This document shows positions 1 through 6,513 of a DNA stretch of 13,484 nucleotides, one piece after another. The position numbers and the translations under genes are program-made. Each line of letters begins with the position of its first letter. The stretch's first letter is position 1. Source of the DNA: JBLHKW01 sp047618565 (lineage in GTDB: Bacteria; Planctomycetota; UBA1135; GCA-002686595); the NCBI GenBank assembly GCA_047618565.1, contig JBLHKW010000138.1:1-13484 (forward strand). Reading direction: 5' to 3'. The notes under the pieces were generated by a model. That model was given only the letters and a program-made list of their open reading frames with translations, made no database searches and had not been told where the DNA came from.

Positions 1-81
1 CTCGAGATGCCCTGTCAGGGGTTCGCGCCCTCGCCTTCACGGCCGAAGATCCATCGTGGACCGAGGTGGGCGCCTCCCCTA

Positions 82-396
82 ATGTTGCGCCTCGTGTCCA
101 TACTCAGCCCGACGCCACCGGAACGCATGCTCGATGCCCAAGGACGCCCGTACTTCCTGTGGGACACGGACATTACCGTGGAGCGCTTCAGGGAGTTGCT
201 TGGCGGGGATGACGAGGAGGTGCGGGCCCACATGCTGGGCAAGCTGATGCGGCAGGCGAAGCCTGACGACGTGTTCACTTTCATCGGGCTGAAAGAGATT
301 CGTGAGCTCTGGCCCGCGGTCGAGAGCCGGCTCGGGAAGACCCGGGAGTTCTGGACCTGGCTGCTCGGCAAGTGGAATGTCATCGAGCATGACTGA
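82..396 (+). CDS. Small AbiEii-partner-like protein (left copy, intact)
   Basis: A protein of about 105 residues whose core (from RPYFLWD through GKLMRQAKPDDVFTFI to FWTWLLGKW) resembles the small proteins of unknown function encoded directly upstream of AbiEii-type nucleotidyltransferases in toxin-antitoxin-like pairs. Its biochemical role is not known to me. The start at 82 has GAGGTGGG 11 bases upstream; GTG at 94 or ATG at 127 are alternatives, and the frame is also open back to 7. The stop TGA at 394-396 overlaps an ATG at 389, which opens the remains of a nucleotidyltransferase frame, so the pair was once translationally coupled. Bases 230-396 are closely repeated at 2034-2200. The family assignment is from memory of motifs; that it is a real coding gene is supported by the conservation between the two copies, where most differences are silent or conservative. 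Confidence 0.7.
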   Translation: MLRLVSILSPTPPERMLDAQGRPYFLWDTDITVERFRELLGGDDEEVRAHMLGKLMRQAKPDDVFTFIGLKEIRELWPAVESRLGKTREFWTWLLGKWNVIEHD

Positions 397-478
397 GGAG
401 CCGACCCGCATGCGAGCGCGCATCCCTGAGGCATTCGTGGACCCGACTCCGCTGTGGACCCGCACGGTAGATGCAACG
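389..478 (+). pseudogene. 5' stub of AbiEii-like nucleotidyltransferase (left copy)
   Basis: An ATG overlapping the stop of the preceding small gene opens a frame reading MTEEPTRMRARIPEAF followed by VDPTPLWTRT. The last part aligns with KDLTPPWTLT near the start of the nucleotidyltransferase at 2193-2663. After about base 478 the similarity is lost: the nucleotidyltransferase GG/GS motif, the TxRDLDL-type motif and everything after are missing, and the frame runs on only to a stop at 572-574, into the 3' end of the opposing Fic gene. I read this as the truncated partner gene of the left module. The exact 3' boundary is approximate. Confidence 0.6.
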
Positions 479-522
479 TCACCAGGTGGACAAAGCGCAC
501 GCCAACGCGTGACTCCGAGCTC

Positions 523-1890
523 TCAGCGCCAGCCTGCGTGCCAGTCCGCGAACTCACGAGGGCGTAGGCGATAGCGGGCGATGTTGTTCTCGTTGAGGTG
601 GCTCAGTTCGACCTCGACCACCTCGATGAATCGGGCCGTGTCTTCCTCGGGGAGCTCGCTGGCGGCGCGCTCGCGGATTGCGGTGATGGCGGCCTGCTTG
701 TCGAGTTTACGCTGCACGACATCCTGAACGATCAGACCAATCTGGGACCGATAGCGGAGACGGAAGGGATCCGGCTCGCCGAGGGACTGGCGAATGGCGG
801 AGTAGCGGGCCGCAGATCGCTCGTAGGCCCAGACGAACACGTCTCGCAGAAGGTCGACCTGGTTCAGCTCGTAGACGCCGAGCAGGCCGCTCACGTATTC
901 CTCCTGGGGAACGTCAACGAACGAGAGCGGGCAGAGGTTGTGTCGAATGAGCGAGATGTTGGCGGCCAGGCGCGAGACGCGCTTGTTGACGTCTTCGAAG
1001 GGCTGGAGGTACGGCAGGTGCACCATGCCAAAGAAAGCCTGCTCGAAGGGGTCCTCGATCATCGCGCCCTTCTCCAGGATCTGGCGCAGGCGCGCATCGA
1101 TCTCATGCGGGTCCTCGAGCGGGTGGAAGACCGTGCCTGTGATCCCCACCGCACGCGAGCGTACCCGCCCGCACGCTGCAGGATCAGGCAACAGGTTGTC
1201 CGAAAGCAGCGCGTGCAGGTTGCAGATGGTGTAACGGTTGAAGCCAATCTCCTCCGCTTGACTGGCGAGCATTTCGATGGCCGCCTTGTGGTTGAGGATC
1301 ATCTGCGCTTCCTCCACGGTCTTACCCTTGGCCATCTCCCCGAGGTCAATCAGGCGCTGGGTTTCGAGCAGCGAGTAGGTATTGCCCTCCAGACGGCTCG
1401 AGTTCCACGACAGGTCGATCAGCAAGCGGCCCATCAGCTGACGAATGTAGGTACCGGCCGGGAGATCCGTGATTCCCACCTTTCCTGTTCGGGCGAGCGT
1501 CTCGCGCGTGGCGGGCGGTAGGTAGGCGGTGACGTTCGGTCGGTATGCATCCAGGAAGCCGAACTGATATCCGACGGGCCGCCGTTCGGCGAGAGCACGG
1601 GTCACTCGCGCACGAAGCGCCCGCGCCTCCTGACTCAACGGCAGGGGCCCGGCGTCCGACTTGGCGATTCGGACTTCCCGGTCAGCGATCGGCCGGTAGC
1701 GTCGTCCGCGCCCTTCCCCGTGAACAGTGAGGCGTCGGTCATCGACCAGCTCCCGAAGTCGACGCTGCAAGGTCCGCCGGGTCATCGTCGCTGACCCGAG
1801 CGCCTCCGCGAGCTCGCTGACGGAGGCTCCGCCGGGAACGCGCGAGGCCGCTTCGAGGACAGCTGTGTATTCGTCGAGTCGCTTGGACAT
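523..1890 (-). CDS. HTH-Fic family protein with degenerate Fic motif
   Basis: A 455-residue protein. Residues 8-60 look like a winged helix-turn-helix (SVSELAEALGSATMTRRTLQRRLREL, then a wing GEGRGRRY). Residues 140-340 are a Fic fold. An inhibitory-helix motif of the [S/T]xxxE[G/N] kind is present at 164-170 (SSRLEGN), placing it with Fic proteins carrying the inhibitory helix N-terminal to the core. The catalytic loop reads QPFEDVNKR at 296-304 instead of HPFxxGNGR: the catalytic histidine is glutamine, the first glycine is valine and the second is lysine. Canonical Fic enzymes transfer AMP to target hydroxyls using that histidine, so AMPylation by the usual mechanism is doubtful; the loop is otherwise intact and the protein is full length, so I do not call it a pseudogene. 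Upstream are phased TGGCGC repeats that its HTH domain could bind. There is no clear Shine-Dalgarno site. It lies antisense between two copies of the nucleotidyltransferase module. Confidence 0.88.
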   Translation of the reverse strand: MSKRLDEYTAVLEAASRVPGGASVSELAEALGSATMTRRTLQRRLRELVDDRRLTVHGEGRGRRYRPIADREVRIAKSDAGPLPLSQEARALRARVTRALAERRPVGYQFGFLDAYRPNVTAYLPPATRETLARTGKVGITDLPAGTYIRQLMGRLLIDLSWNSSRLEGNTYSLLETQRLIDLGEMAKGKTVEEAQMILNHKAAIEMLASQAEEIGFNRYTICNLHALLSDNLLPDPAACGRVRSRAVGITGTVFHPLEDPHEIDARLRQILEKGAMIEDPFEQAFFGMVHLPYLQPFEDVNKRVSRLAANISLIRHNLCPLSFVDVPQEEYVSGLLGVYELNQVDLLRDVFVWAYERSAARYSAIRQSLGEPDPFRLRYRSQIGLIVQDVVQRKLDKQAAITAIRERAASELPEEDTARFIEVVEVELSHLNENNIARYRLRPREFADWHAGWR

Positions 1891-1919
1891 GACCCATGAA
1901 CATAGACCACGACCTGCCT

Positions 1920-1998
1920 AATCGCGCCATAATTGCGCCAACAATGCGCCATATAGTGCCTCACGAGGCCATGGATGCCGGTTCTCTGTGGCGCGATT
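1920..1998. repeat. 10-bp perfect inverted repeat spanning the Fic upstream region
   Basis: AATCGCGCCA at 1920-1929 is perfectly complementary in inverted order to TGGCGCGATT at 1989-1998, separated by 59 bases. With one bulged base the match extends to CCT/GAGG on the outer sides. The inner segment contains a short hairpin (GCCTC AC GAGGC around 1957-1968). The pair is bracketed by the direct repeat CCATGAACAT at 1894-1903 and 2015-2024. It lies precisely between the Fic gene and the truncated right copy of the small gene, so it may mark a recombination boundary. Confidence 0.55.
1924..1951 (-). promoter_or_regulatory. Three phased TGGCGC repeats upstream of the Fic gene
   Basis: GCGCCA occurs on the plus strand at 1924-1929, 1935-1940 and 1946-1951, each 11 bases from the next, so TGGCGC faces the same side of the helix three times, 34-62 bases upstream of the start of the HTH-Fic gene. 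The spacers are AT-rich. The arrangement is that of an operator array for a helix-turn-helix protein, plausibly the Fic protein itself. The repeats are seen directly; the regulatory role is inferred. Confidence 0.5.
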
Positions 1999-2033
1999 GA
2001 GGAATCGTGCCAAACCATGAACATGCCGGATCC

Positions 2034-2200
2034 GCATGCTCGGGAAGCTGATGCGGCAGGCGAAACCTGACGACGTCTTCACCTTCATCGGGCTGGAAGG
2101 GATCCGTGAGCTCTGGCCCGCGGTTGAGGGTCGGCTCGGGAGGACCCGGGAGTTTTGGACCTGGCTGGTCGGCAAGTGGAACGTCATTGGACGTGGCCAA
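2034..2200 (+). pseudogene. 5'-truncated second copy of the small AbiEii-partner-like gene
   Basis: Bases 2034-2190 repeat 229-385 of the left copy without gaps; I count roughly 17-20 differences by eye over about 155 bases. The translation MLGKLMRQAKPDDVFTFIGL and on to FWTWLVGKWNVI matches the C-terminal two thirds of the left protein. The N-terminal part with the RPYFLWD motif is missing, and the normal stop is lost because about 30 bases that in the left copy hold the stop and the partner's first codons are absent; the frame then reads through to 2545 in non-homologous sequence. It is therefore a remnant rather than a working gene, although a short product from ATG 2036 cannot be excluded. 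Confidence 0.7.
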
Positions 2201-2663
2201 GGACCTGACCCCGCCGTGGACCCTTACAGGAAGTGCGGCCCTGGTCGGGTTTCACCTCCACCACCGCACGACTCGAGTGCTCGACCTGTCCGTGTACGGG
2301 CGATCGACGCTCGAAGGGTACGCGGCGCAGGTCACCGCAACTCTCGGCAGTGCCGGCATGGAGGCCAGGTCGCAACAGTCTGGTTCCGTCATGCATCGGT
2401 TGCTGGTCACGAGCGGCGGCGAGACAACGGTCGTCGACCTGGTGGCCGATCCGGTTGCGAACATCGACGTCCTCGGGCAGGTCGCCGGCGGGTTCGGGTA
2501 CGCGGACCTGATCGCGCGCAGCGGCGCGATGACGGTCGCCGGTAGGGAGGTCCAGGTCCTGGAGCTCGGTGCGTTGATCGAGATCAAGGAGAAGCTTGGG
2601 CGCGAAAAGGACCTGGCCCAGTTGCCTGTTCTCCGTCGCACGCTGAAGGAGCGCGGGAATTAG
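2193..2663 (+). CDS. AbiEii-like nucleotidyltransferase, apparently chimeric and missing a catalytic Asp
   Basis: A protein of 156 residues from a GTG start at 2193 (ATG 2106 in frame would add residues that are only the other frame of the small gene). Residues 9-32 carry the Pol-beta-type nucleotidyltransferase signature: TGSAAL (GS motif) and RTTRVLDL, where the family normally has RDLDL; Val29 replaces the first metal-binding aspartate while Asp31 remains. Residues 68-91 (HRLLVTSGG, VVDLVADPVANI) fit the AbiEii-like family. From residue about 92 (DVLGQVAGGFGY, then LIEIKEKLGREKDLAQLPVL) the sequence instead fits the C-terminus of a different nucleotidyltransferase group, whose end is a K-GR-KDL motif. 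The gene thus looks like a fusion of the front of one family and the back of another. The N-terminus is also shorter than the left copy. Such proteins act as toxins or antitoxin-like modifiers; activity here is doubtful. The reading frame is open and clean. Confidence 0.65.
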   Translation: MAKDLTPPWTLTGSAALVGFHLHHRTTRVLDLSVYGRSTLEGYAAQVTATLGSAGMEARSQQSGSVMHRLLVTSGGETTVVDLVADPVANIDVLGQVAGGFGYADLIARSGAMTVAGREVQVLELGALIEIKEKLGREKDLAQLPVLRRTLKERGN

Positions 2664-2729
2664 GCTGAGGAAAACGATGCTGATGGCAGTCACCCGTCCA
2701 TGGCGCCGGTTGCCACAAGGCCTCTCTTC

Positions 2730-3905
2730 TCAGGGCGAGCTCGGAGTGACTGTTCCCTCGTTCAAGATCTTGAGGTATCGGTCGTAGGCGAACACTCGGT
2801 TTCGCTGCTTGCCCGTCAACTCGCGCACGATGCCCTCTTCTTCCAGGCGCTTCATCACCGAAGTGACGGTCGGTACTGAAAGCCCCGTTCGCGACCTGGC
2901 CGACTGCACGGTCTGAATCGGGTGTTGTTGCAGCACGTGGTGCACTTGCAGGGCCGACCCGGCGATTCTCCCCAGCTCTTGAATCCTGTCACGGTCTTCC
3001 CTGAACAGCTGGGCCAGGTCTTTCGCGGAGGCCACGGCTTGATCCGCAGTTTGCCTGACACCACGCACGAAGAACGATAGCCACGCTTCCCAGTCTCCGT
3101 CGGTCCGGACGCGCTGCAGGAGATCGTAGTAGGTGTCCCGGTGCGTCTTCAGATAGAGGCTCATGTAGAGAAGCGGCACCTGCAGAATGCCTTCCGAAAC
3201 GAGCAAGAGCGTCGTCAGCAGCCGACCCAATCGACCGTTGCCGTCCAGGAACGGGTGGATGGTCTCGAACTGAACGTGAGCCAGGGCAGCCTTCTGCAGG
3301 GTCGCCGTTCGCTCGGGTTGGTTGTGCAGGAACTTCTCCAGCTCACCCATGCACTCGGCGACGCGATCCGGCGGCGGCGGCACGAAGGTCGCGGTCCCGG
3401 GCCGCTGCCCCCCGATCCAGTTCTGTGACCTGCGGTACTCGCCGGGGCTCTTCTCGCGTCCGCGGCCTTTGGACAGCAGCTCGGAGTGGATCTCCCGAAA
3501 CAGCCGGCCGGAGATCGGAAAGCCTTCGCGTACACGTTTCACGCCGTGCTCCAGGGCGCGCACGTAATTAGACACTTCGCTGACATCGTCGGAGGGCACG
3601 CCCGGCGCCTCGTCGATCTCGAACAGGAGCAGGTCCGAGAGCGACGACTGCGTGCCCTCGATCTGGGAGGACAGCACCGCCTCCTTGCGGACGTACATGT
3701 AGAGGAAGAGCGACGTGTCCGGCAGAAGGCTGGACACGCTGTCCAGGCGACCCAGTGCGAGGAGCGCCTGGTCGATCTCCTCACGGAGTTCGACGTCGAC
3801 GGTCAGCTCCGGGACGGGCGGGAGCGCCATCGGCATGAAGGCGCGAACCGTCTCGCCACCCACGCAGGGTCCAGCGATCATGGTGCCTGTCGGGCCGCGG
3901 TTCAT
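2730..3905 (-). CDS. Fic family protein (SoFic-like AMPylator)
   Basis: A 391-residue protein with the full architecture of the Fic_N-Fic-wHTH family typified by the Shewanella oneidensis Fic protein (about 372 residues). The N-terminus (GGETVRAFMPMALPP, residues 16-30) is typical of the family and fixes the start. The inhibitory helix carries SSQIEG at 79-84 and the catalytic loop is canonical, HPFLDGNGR at 217-225, followed by LGR. The flap segment with TATFVPPPPDRV is at 171-182. Residues 320-375 form a winged helix (LSVPTVTSVMKRLEEEGIVREL). The expected reaction is transfer of AMP from ATP to a Ser, Thr or Tyr hydroxyl of a target or of itself, held in check by Glu83. An AAGGAG site (3914-3919 on the plus strand) lies eight bases before the ATG, the clearest ribosome site in the window. 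The gene follows the ATPase/STAS-like gene on the same strand after 178 bases. Confidence 0.95.
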   Translation of the reverse strand: MNRGPTGTMIAGPCVGGETVRAFMPMALPPVPELTVDVELREEIDQALLALGRLDSVSSLLPDTSLFLYMYVRKEAVLSSQIEGTQSSLSDLLLFEIDEAPGVPSDDVSEVSNYVRALEHGVKRVREGFPISGRLFREIHSELLSKGRGREKSPGEYRRSQNWIGGQRPGTATFVPPPPDRVAECMGELEKFLHNQPERTATLQKAALAHVQFETIHPFLDGNGRLGRLLTTLLLVSEGILQVPLLYMSLYLKTHRDTYYDLLQRVRTDGDWEAWLSFFVRGVRQTADQAVASAKDLAQLFREDRDRIQELGRIAGSALQVHHVLQQHPIQTVQSARSRTGLSVPTVTSVMKRLEEEGIVRELTGKQRNRVFAYDRYLKILNEGTVTPSSP

Positions 3906-3913
3906 GACCGTCG

Positions 3914-3919
3914 CTCCTT
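3914..3919 (-). promoter_or_regulatory. Ribosome binding site of the Fic gene
   Basis: AAGGAG on the minus strand, eight bases before the ATG at 3905-3903. It is embedded in a purine-rich leader. Most other genes in the window lack such a site, so this gene may be translated unusually well or have a different origin. Confidence 0.75.
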
Positions 3920-4083
3920 ACTTAGACTTCCTTCCTTACCGCTTCCGCAAGTTAACGTTTTGCTCATATCCTTAATTTACATGAGGGGCCGGGCCCAATC
4001 CAGGGCCCTCTGGGCTAGATCTGGAGGCGCCCAGGCACAACTTGGGACTCGTACCCCTTTCGTCGTGCCCCAGACGCATGTAG

Positions 4084-5148
4084 CTAGCGAGAGCCCCGGC
4101 CCTGCAGATCCTGTGCCGCGTGCGCCAGACCGCGGCGCACCATGAACTCGACTTCGCGGTTCATGGCTTCGGGGATGAGCACGACCTGCGGATGCTCGTG
4201 AGCCCAGACGCGGAAGACCTGATCGACGAAGCCCTGGCCGACCTGGCGCACGCCGCGGAAATCCAGGATGACCTTGCGGAAGCGGTCCAGGTTGGTGACC
4301 AGGCGCTTGGCTTCGGAGCGCGAGATGAACGTGGTGCCGTGCTCGAAGAGGTGGATGACGCAGCAGGTGGTGTCGAAGTCGAGGCCGGTGCTGTAGCGCT
4401 CGAAGATGCTGGCGGGCGTCGTGGGTGACATGGCCCGGATGTCGAGCTCGACGCGCGTGCCGGAGAGCGACTCCGAATGGCCGACGGTTTGATCATCGAG
4501 AGTGTTGTCGATCAGCCAGGAGAGGCCGTTGGCGGTCATCTGGAAGCGATCCACCATCTTCGAGCTGAAGAAGATGCCCTCGCCCGTGTGCTGCCCGGGT
4601 TGGGTCGTGGTCTTGCCCTTGCTGAGTTCCTGCAAGGCGTGCAGGTGGTCGTCGAGGTGCAGGCGGCTGCGCAGGTTCTCGAAGGCGCCGATGCCGGCGT
4701 CGGTGATCGCGAGCTCGATCCTCGTCCCGTGCAGGCTGATGCGCACATCGACCTCGGGCGCGCCCGAGTGGTCGATGGCGTTGTTGACGATCTCCCCCAC
4801 CGTGTAGTTGAGCACGGAGTCGGCGCCCAGGTTTCGGGCGGGACCGTGTCGGTCGAGCCAGTCGGTGACCTCGCGCACGACGCGCATCTCGGCCAGGTCT
4901 GCGGTCGGATAGCGGCGCTCGAAGCGCGAGCCCTCGGCGCCCGGGCCGGCGGAGTAGCGGGTACCTCGACCGGCGCCCTCGCGCAGCAGCCAGCCCCTCT
5001 GGACGGCCCGGGACAGGTGCGTGTTGAGCGCCTGCCTGGAGAGGCCGCTGCGCTCGACCAGCGCGCCGCTCTGGAAGCTGCGAGACTCGCGGAGCAGGGC
5101 TCGGATCGTTTCCTGGACGGGCTCTTTCGGCATTTGCGTCAACCTCAT
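4084..5148 (-). CDS. wHTH - GHKL ATPase - STAS-like (DUF4325) regulator
   Basis: A 354-residue protein with three parts. Residues 10-67 are a winged helix-turn-helix (GALVERSGLSRQALNTHLSRAV, then GAGRGTRY as a wing). Residues 85-235 are a histidine-kinase-like ATPase: N box EIVNNAIDHS at 119-128, G1 box DAGIGAF at 150-156, G2 box HTGEGIFFSSKM at 187-198. No histidine phosphoacceptor domain is visible, so it resembles anti-sigma-type serine kinases rather than sensor kinases. Residues 255-335 match the STAS-like DUF4325 fold (FISRSEAKRLV, VILDFRGVRQVGQGFVDQVFRVW). ATPase and STAS-like parts in one chain suggest an internal partner switch controlling DNA binding. The start at 5148 has AGGTGG upstream; ATG 5133 is an alternative. 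It begins 49 bases after the recombinase ends, with TGACGAT repeats between and inside the recombinase tail. Confidence 0.85.
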   Translation of the reverse strand: MRLTQMPKEPVQETIRALLRESRSFQSGALVERSGLSRQALNTHLSRAVQRGWLLREGAGRGTRYSAGPGAEGSRFERRYPTADLAEMRVVREVTDWLDRHGPARNLGADSVLNYTVGEIVNNAIDHSGAPEVDVRISLHGTRIELAITDAGIGAFENLRSRLHLDDHLHALQELSKGKTTTQPGQHTGEGIFFSSKMVDRFQMTANGLSWLIDNTLDDQTVGHSESLSGTRVELDIRAMSPTTPASIFERYSTGLDFDTTCCVIHLFEHGTTFISRSEAKRLVTNLDRFRKVILDFRGVRQVGQGFVDQVFRVWAHEHPQVVLIPEAMNREVEFMVRRGLAHAAQDLQGRGSR

Positions 5149-5187
5149 GAACGGTTGACACCACCTCTAGTGACACAAGCAACATGT

Positions 5188-5238
5188 ATCGTCAAGGCTA
5201 ATCGTCAAGCTCGGCGCGATCGTCAACGCCAATCGTCA
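5188..5238 (-). repeat. Four TGACGAT direct repeats at the recombinase/regulator junction
   Basis: ATCGTCA on the plus strand occurs at 5188-5194, 5201-5207, 5219-5225 and 5232-5238, with start-to-start distances of 13, 18 and 13 bases, that is two pairs with the same internal spacing. Read on the minus strand three of them are TTGACGAT. They cover the last codons of the recombinase gene (encoding the DD and DDR residues of its tail) and the leader 40-90 bases upstream of the ATPase/STAS-like gene. They could be operator sites for that gene's HTH protein or arm-type sites for the recombinase; the most promoter-proximal copy also looks like a -35 element. Confidence 0.55.
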
Positions 5239-6232
5239 GCATACGCTTCAGGAGGAACTGGGCGACCTCCCCCACGCACCCGCGCAGGTGCTCGACCGAC
5301 GGCCTGATATAGCCCTCGGTCACGTCGTCGGTCGCGGGCAGGGCGTGGTTGAGTAGCACCTTCAGGTCCAGGGGATGGATGCGTGCCTCGTGCGCCGCGG
5401 ACGCGAACGTGTCGCGCAAGCGATGCGGCGACGGCAGGAAGGCCACGTGCCGGCCGGCGATGGTGCGGTTCTCCTTGGCCTCGATCACGTGGGTCACGGA
5501 GCCATCGCGGTGGCGGGCCGGGAAGACCCAGCCATCGTCATCGGGAAATCGATGCGGGTTGTCGGCGCGCCTGCGCTGCAGGACCTCGAGTGCGAAGGGC
5601 GCCAGGGGCACGGTGAACGCGCGGTCCTCGCCGCCCTTGGGGCGCGGGCGATGCACGGTGCCGGACGCGAGGTCCACGTGCTCCCAGCGCACGGTGCGCG
5701 CGTCGTGGTTGCGCAGGCCCGTGAACAAGAGGAACAGCTGCAGGTCGCGGCGAATCGGGTTGGCGATGCCGTCTACCTTGCGGCGCCAGGCGGGCAGATT
5801 GGTCCAGGGAATCGGTTGCCGGCGACGGCGCACGCGGTTGAAGGTCACGGCGATGACCGGGTTGGTCGGCGGCAAGTCCTCGAAGCGGCGTACGGCGCTG
5901 TTGTAGACGGCGCGGAACTGATGCAGAACGCGGTTGGCGAGGTAGGGACCGCTCGTTTCCGTCAACGCCTCATGCCGTTCCGCGACTTCGTGACGACGCA
6001 GACTGGCCAGCGGACGCTCCATCCAGTCCGCCAGGTAGTGCGCGCACTCATCACCAAACGCGTCCATGGACCGCTTCGTGCAGCCCTTGGCGCGCATCGC
6101 GCGCAGGTGCAGTTCGATGGCCTGGGACAGGGTGATGATCACGTTGGGCGCCTTGCAGTGCCTTGACCGGTCGCAGGAGGCCTTGGTGACAGGGATTCGG
6201 GAAAGATCGGTGCGGGTCACGGGGCGAGGCAT
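5198..6232 (-). CDS. Tyrosine recombinase/integrase
   Basis: About 344 residues from ATG 6232; the frame is open to 6376 but the extra 48 residues look non-coding (CRQRRPPRTKSGSQ, low similarity to anything). A SAM-like core-binding domain spans roughly residues 32-135 of the short form (ITLSQAIELHLRAM onward). The catalytic domain has all expected residues: Arg in FTGLRNHDA, Lys in RPKGGEDR, HRLR in SPHRLRDTF, His in LLNHAL and Tyr in VTEGYIRPS. It should carry out site-specific strand exchange through a 3'-phosphotyrosine. The N-terminus (MPRPVTRTDLSRIPV) begins like an integrase arm-binding domain but is much shorter than usual, so the arm domain is rudimentary. It is the first gene of a minus-strand series with the ATPase/STAS-like gene and the second Fic gene. 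A fragment of a related recombinase lies at 7708-7749. Confidence 0.9.
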   Translation of the reverse strand: MPRPVTRTDLSRIPVTKASCDRSRHCKAPNVIITLSQAIELHLRAMRAKGCTKRSMDAFGDECAHYLADWMERPLASLRRHEVAERHEALTETSGPYLANRVLHQFRAVYNSAVRRFEDLPPTNPVIAVTFNRVRRRRQPIPWTNLPAWRRKVDGIANPIRRDLQLFLLFTGLRNHDARTVRWEHVDLASGTVHRPRPKGGEDRAFTVPLAPFALEVLQRRRADNPHRFPDDDGWVFPARHRDGSVTHVIEAKENRTIAGRHVAFLPSPHRLRDTFASAAHEARIHPLDLKVLLNHALPATDDVTEGYIRPSVEHLRGCVGEVAQFLLKRMLTIGVDDRAELDD

Positions 6233-6513
6233 TGCGCAAACAGCGCAGCAGGGTGCACGATGGTCCACAGCGGTCCCCGAGAGGAATGTCGCTTCCCCGT
6301 AATCTCGGCACTGCGACCCGCTCTTTGTTCGTGGAGGCCTTCGCTGTCGACAGCCTGGCATCTGGTTGCCGCGCACCTCGGTGTGGCCGCTGGCGACCAG
6401 GAGACGGCAGGCCAGGTGGCCCCGACCCCCGAAACGGGGCGCGGATGCCTACTCGACTCCCGAACGTGCACCTTCACCTCATGATTCCGCCCCACTTCCC
6501 ACCTATCTGAAAC

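Noticed and set aside
598..1521. 307-codon open frame on the plus strand opposite the Fic gene
   Set aside because: It is the antisense shadow of the Fic reading frame in GC-rich DNA; the translation has no recognisable domain, while the minus strand has clear Fic motifs.
1914..2002. Integron-type attC site
   Set aside because: Size and palindromic outline are similar, but the AAC/GTT core triplets are absent (AAT/ATT instead), no integron integrase is present (the recombinase here has no visible integron-specific insert) and no second copy was seen at other gene boundaries.
2687..2752. CAGTCAC/GTGACTG inverted repeat between the convergent nucleotidyltransferase and Fic genes
   Set aside because: Seven-base arms 52 bases apart, one arm inside the Fic coding sequence; probably chance, and the loop is too long for a terminator.
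3920..4083. tRNA or attachment site between the regulator and the second Fic gene
   Set aside because: GGGCCC palindromes and a CTGGGC/GCCCAG pair were seen, but no T-loop consensus, cloverleaf or CCA end could be found.
6419..6440. GCCCCG/CGGGGC hairpin upstream of the secreted-protein gene
   Set aside because: Six pairs with a ten-base loop in GC-rich DNA is within chance expectation, and no terminator context fits divergent genes.
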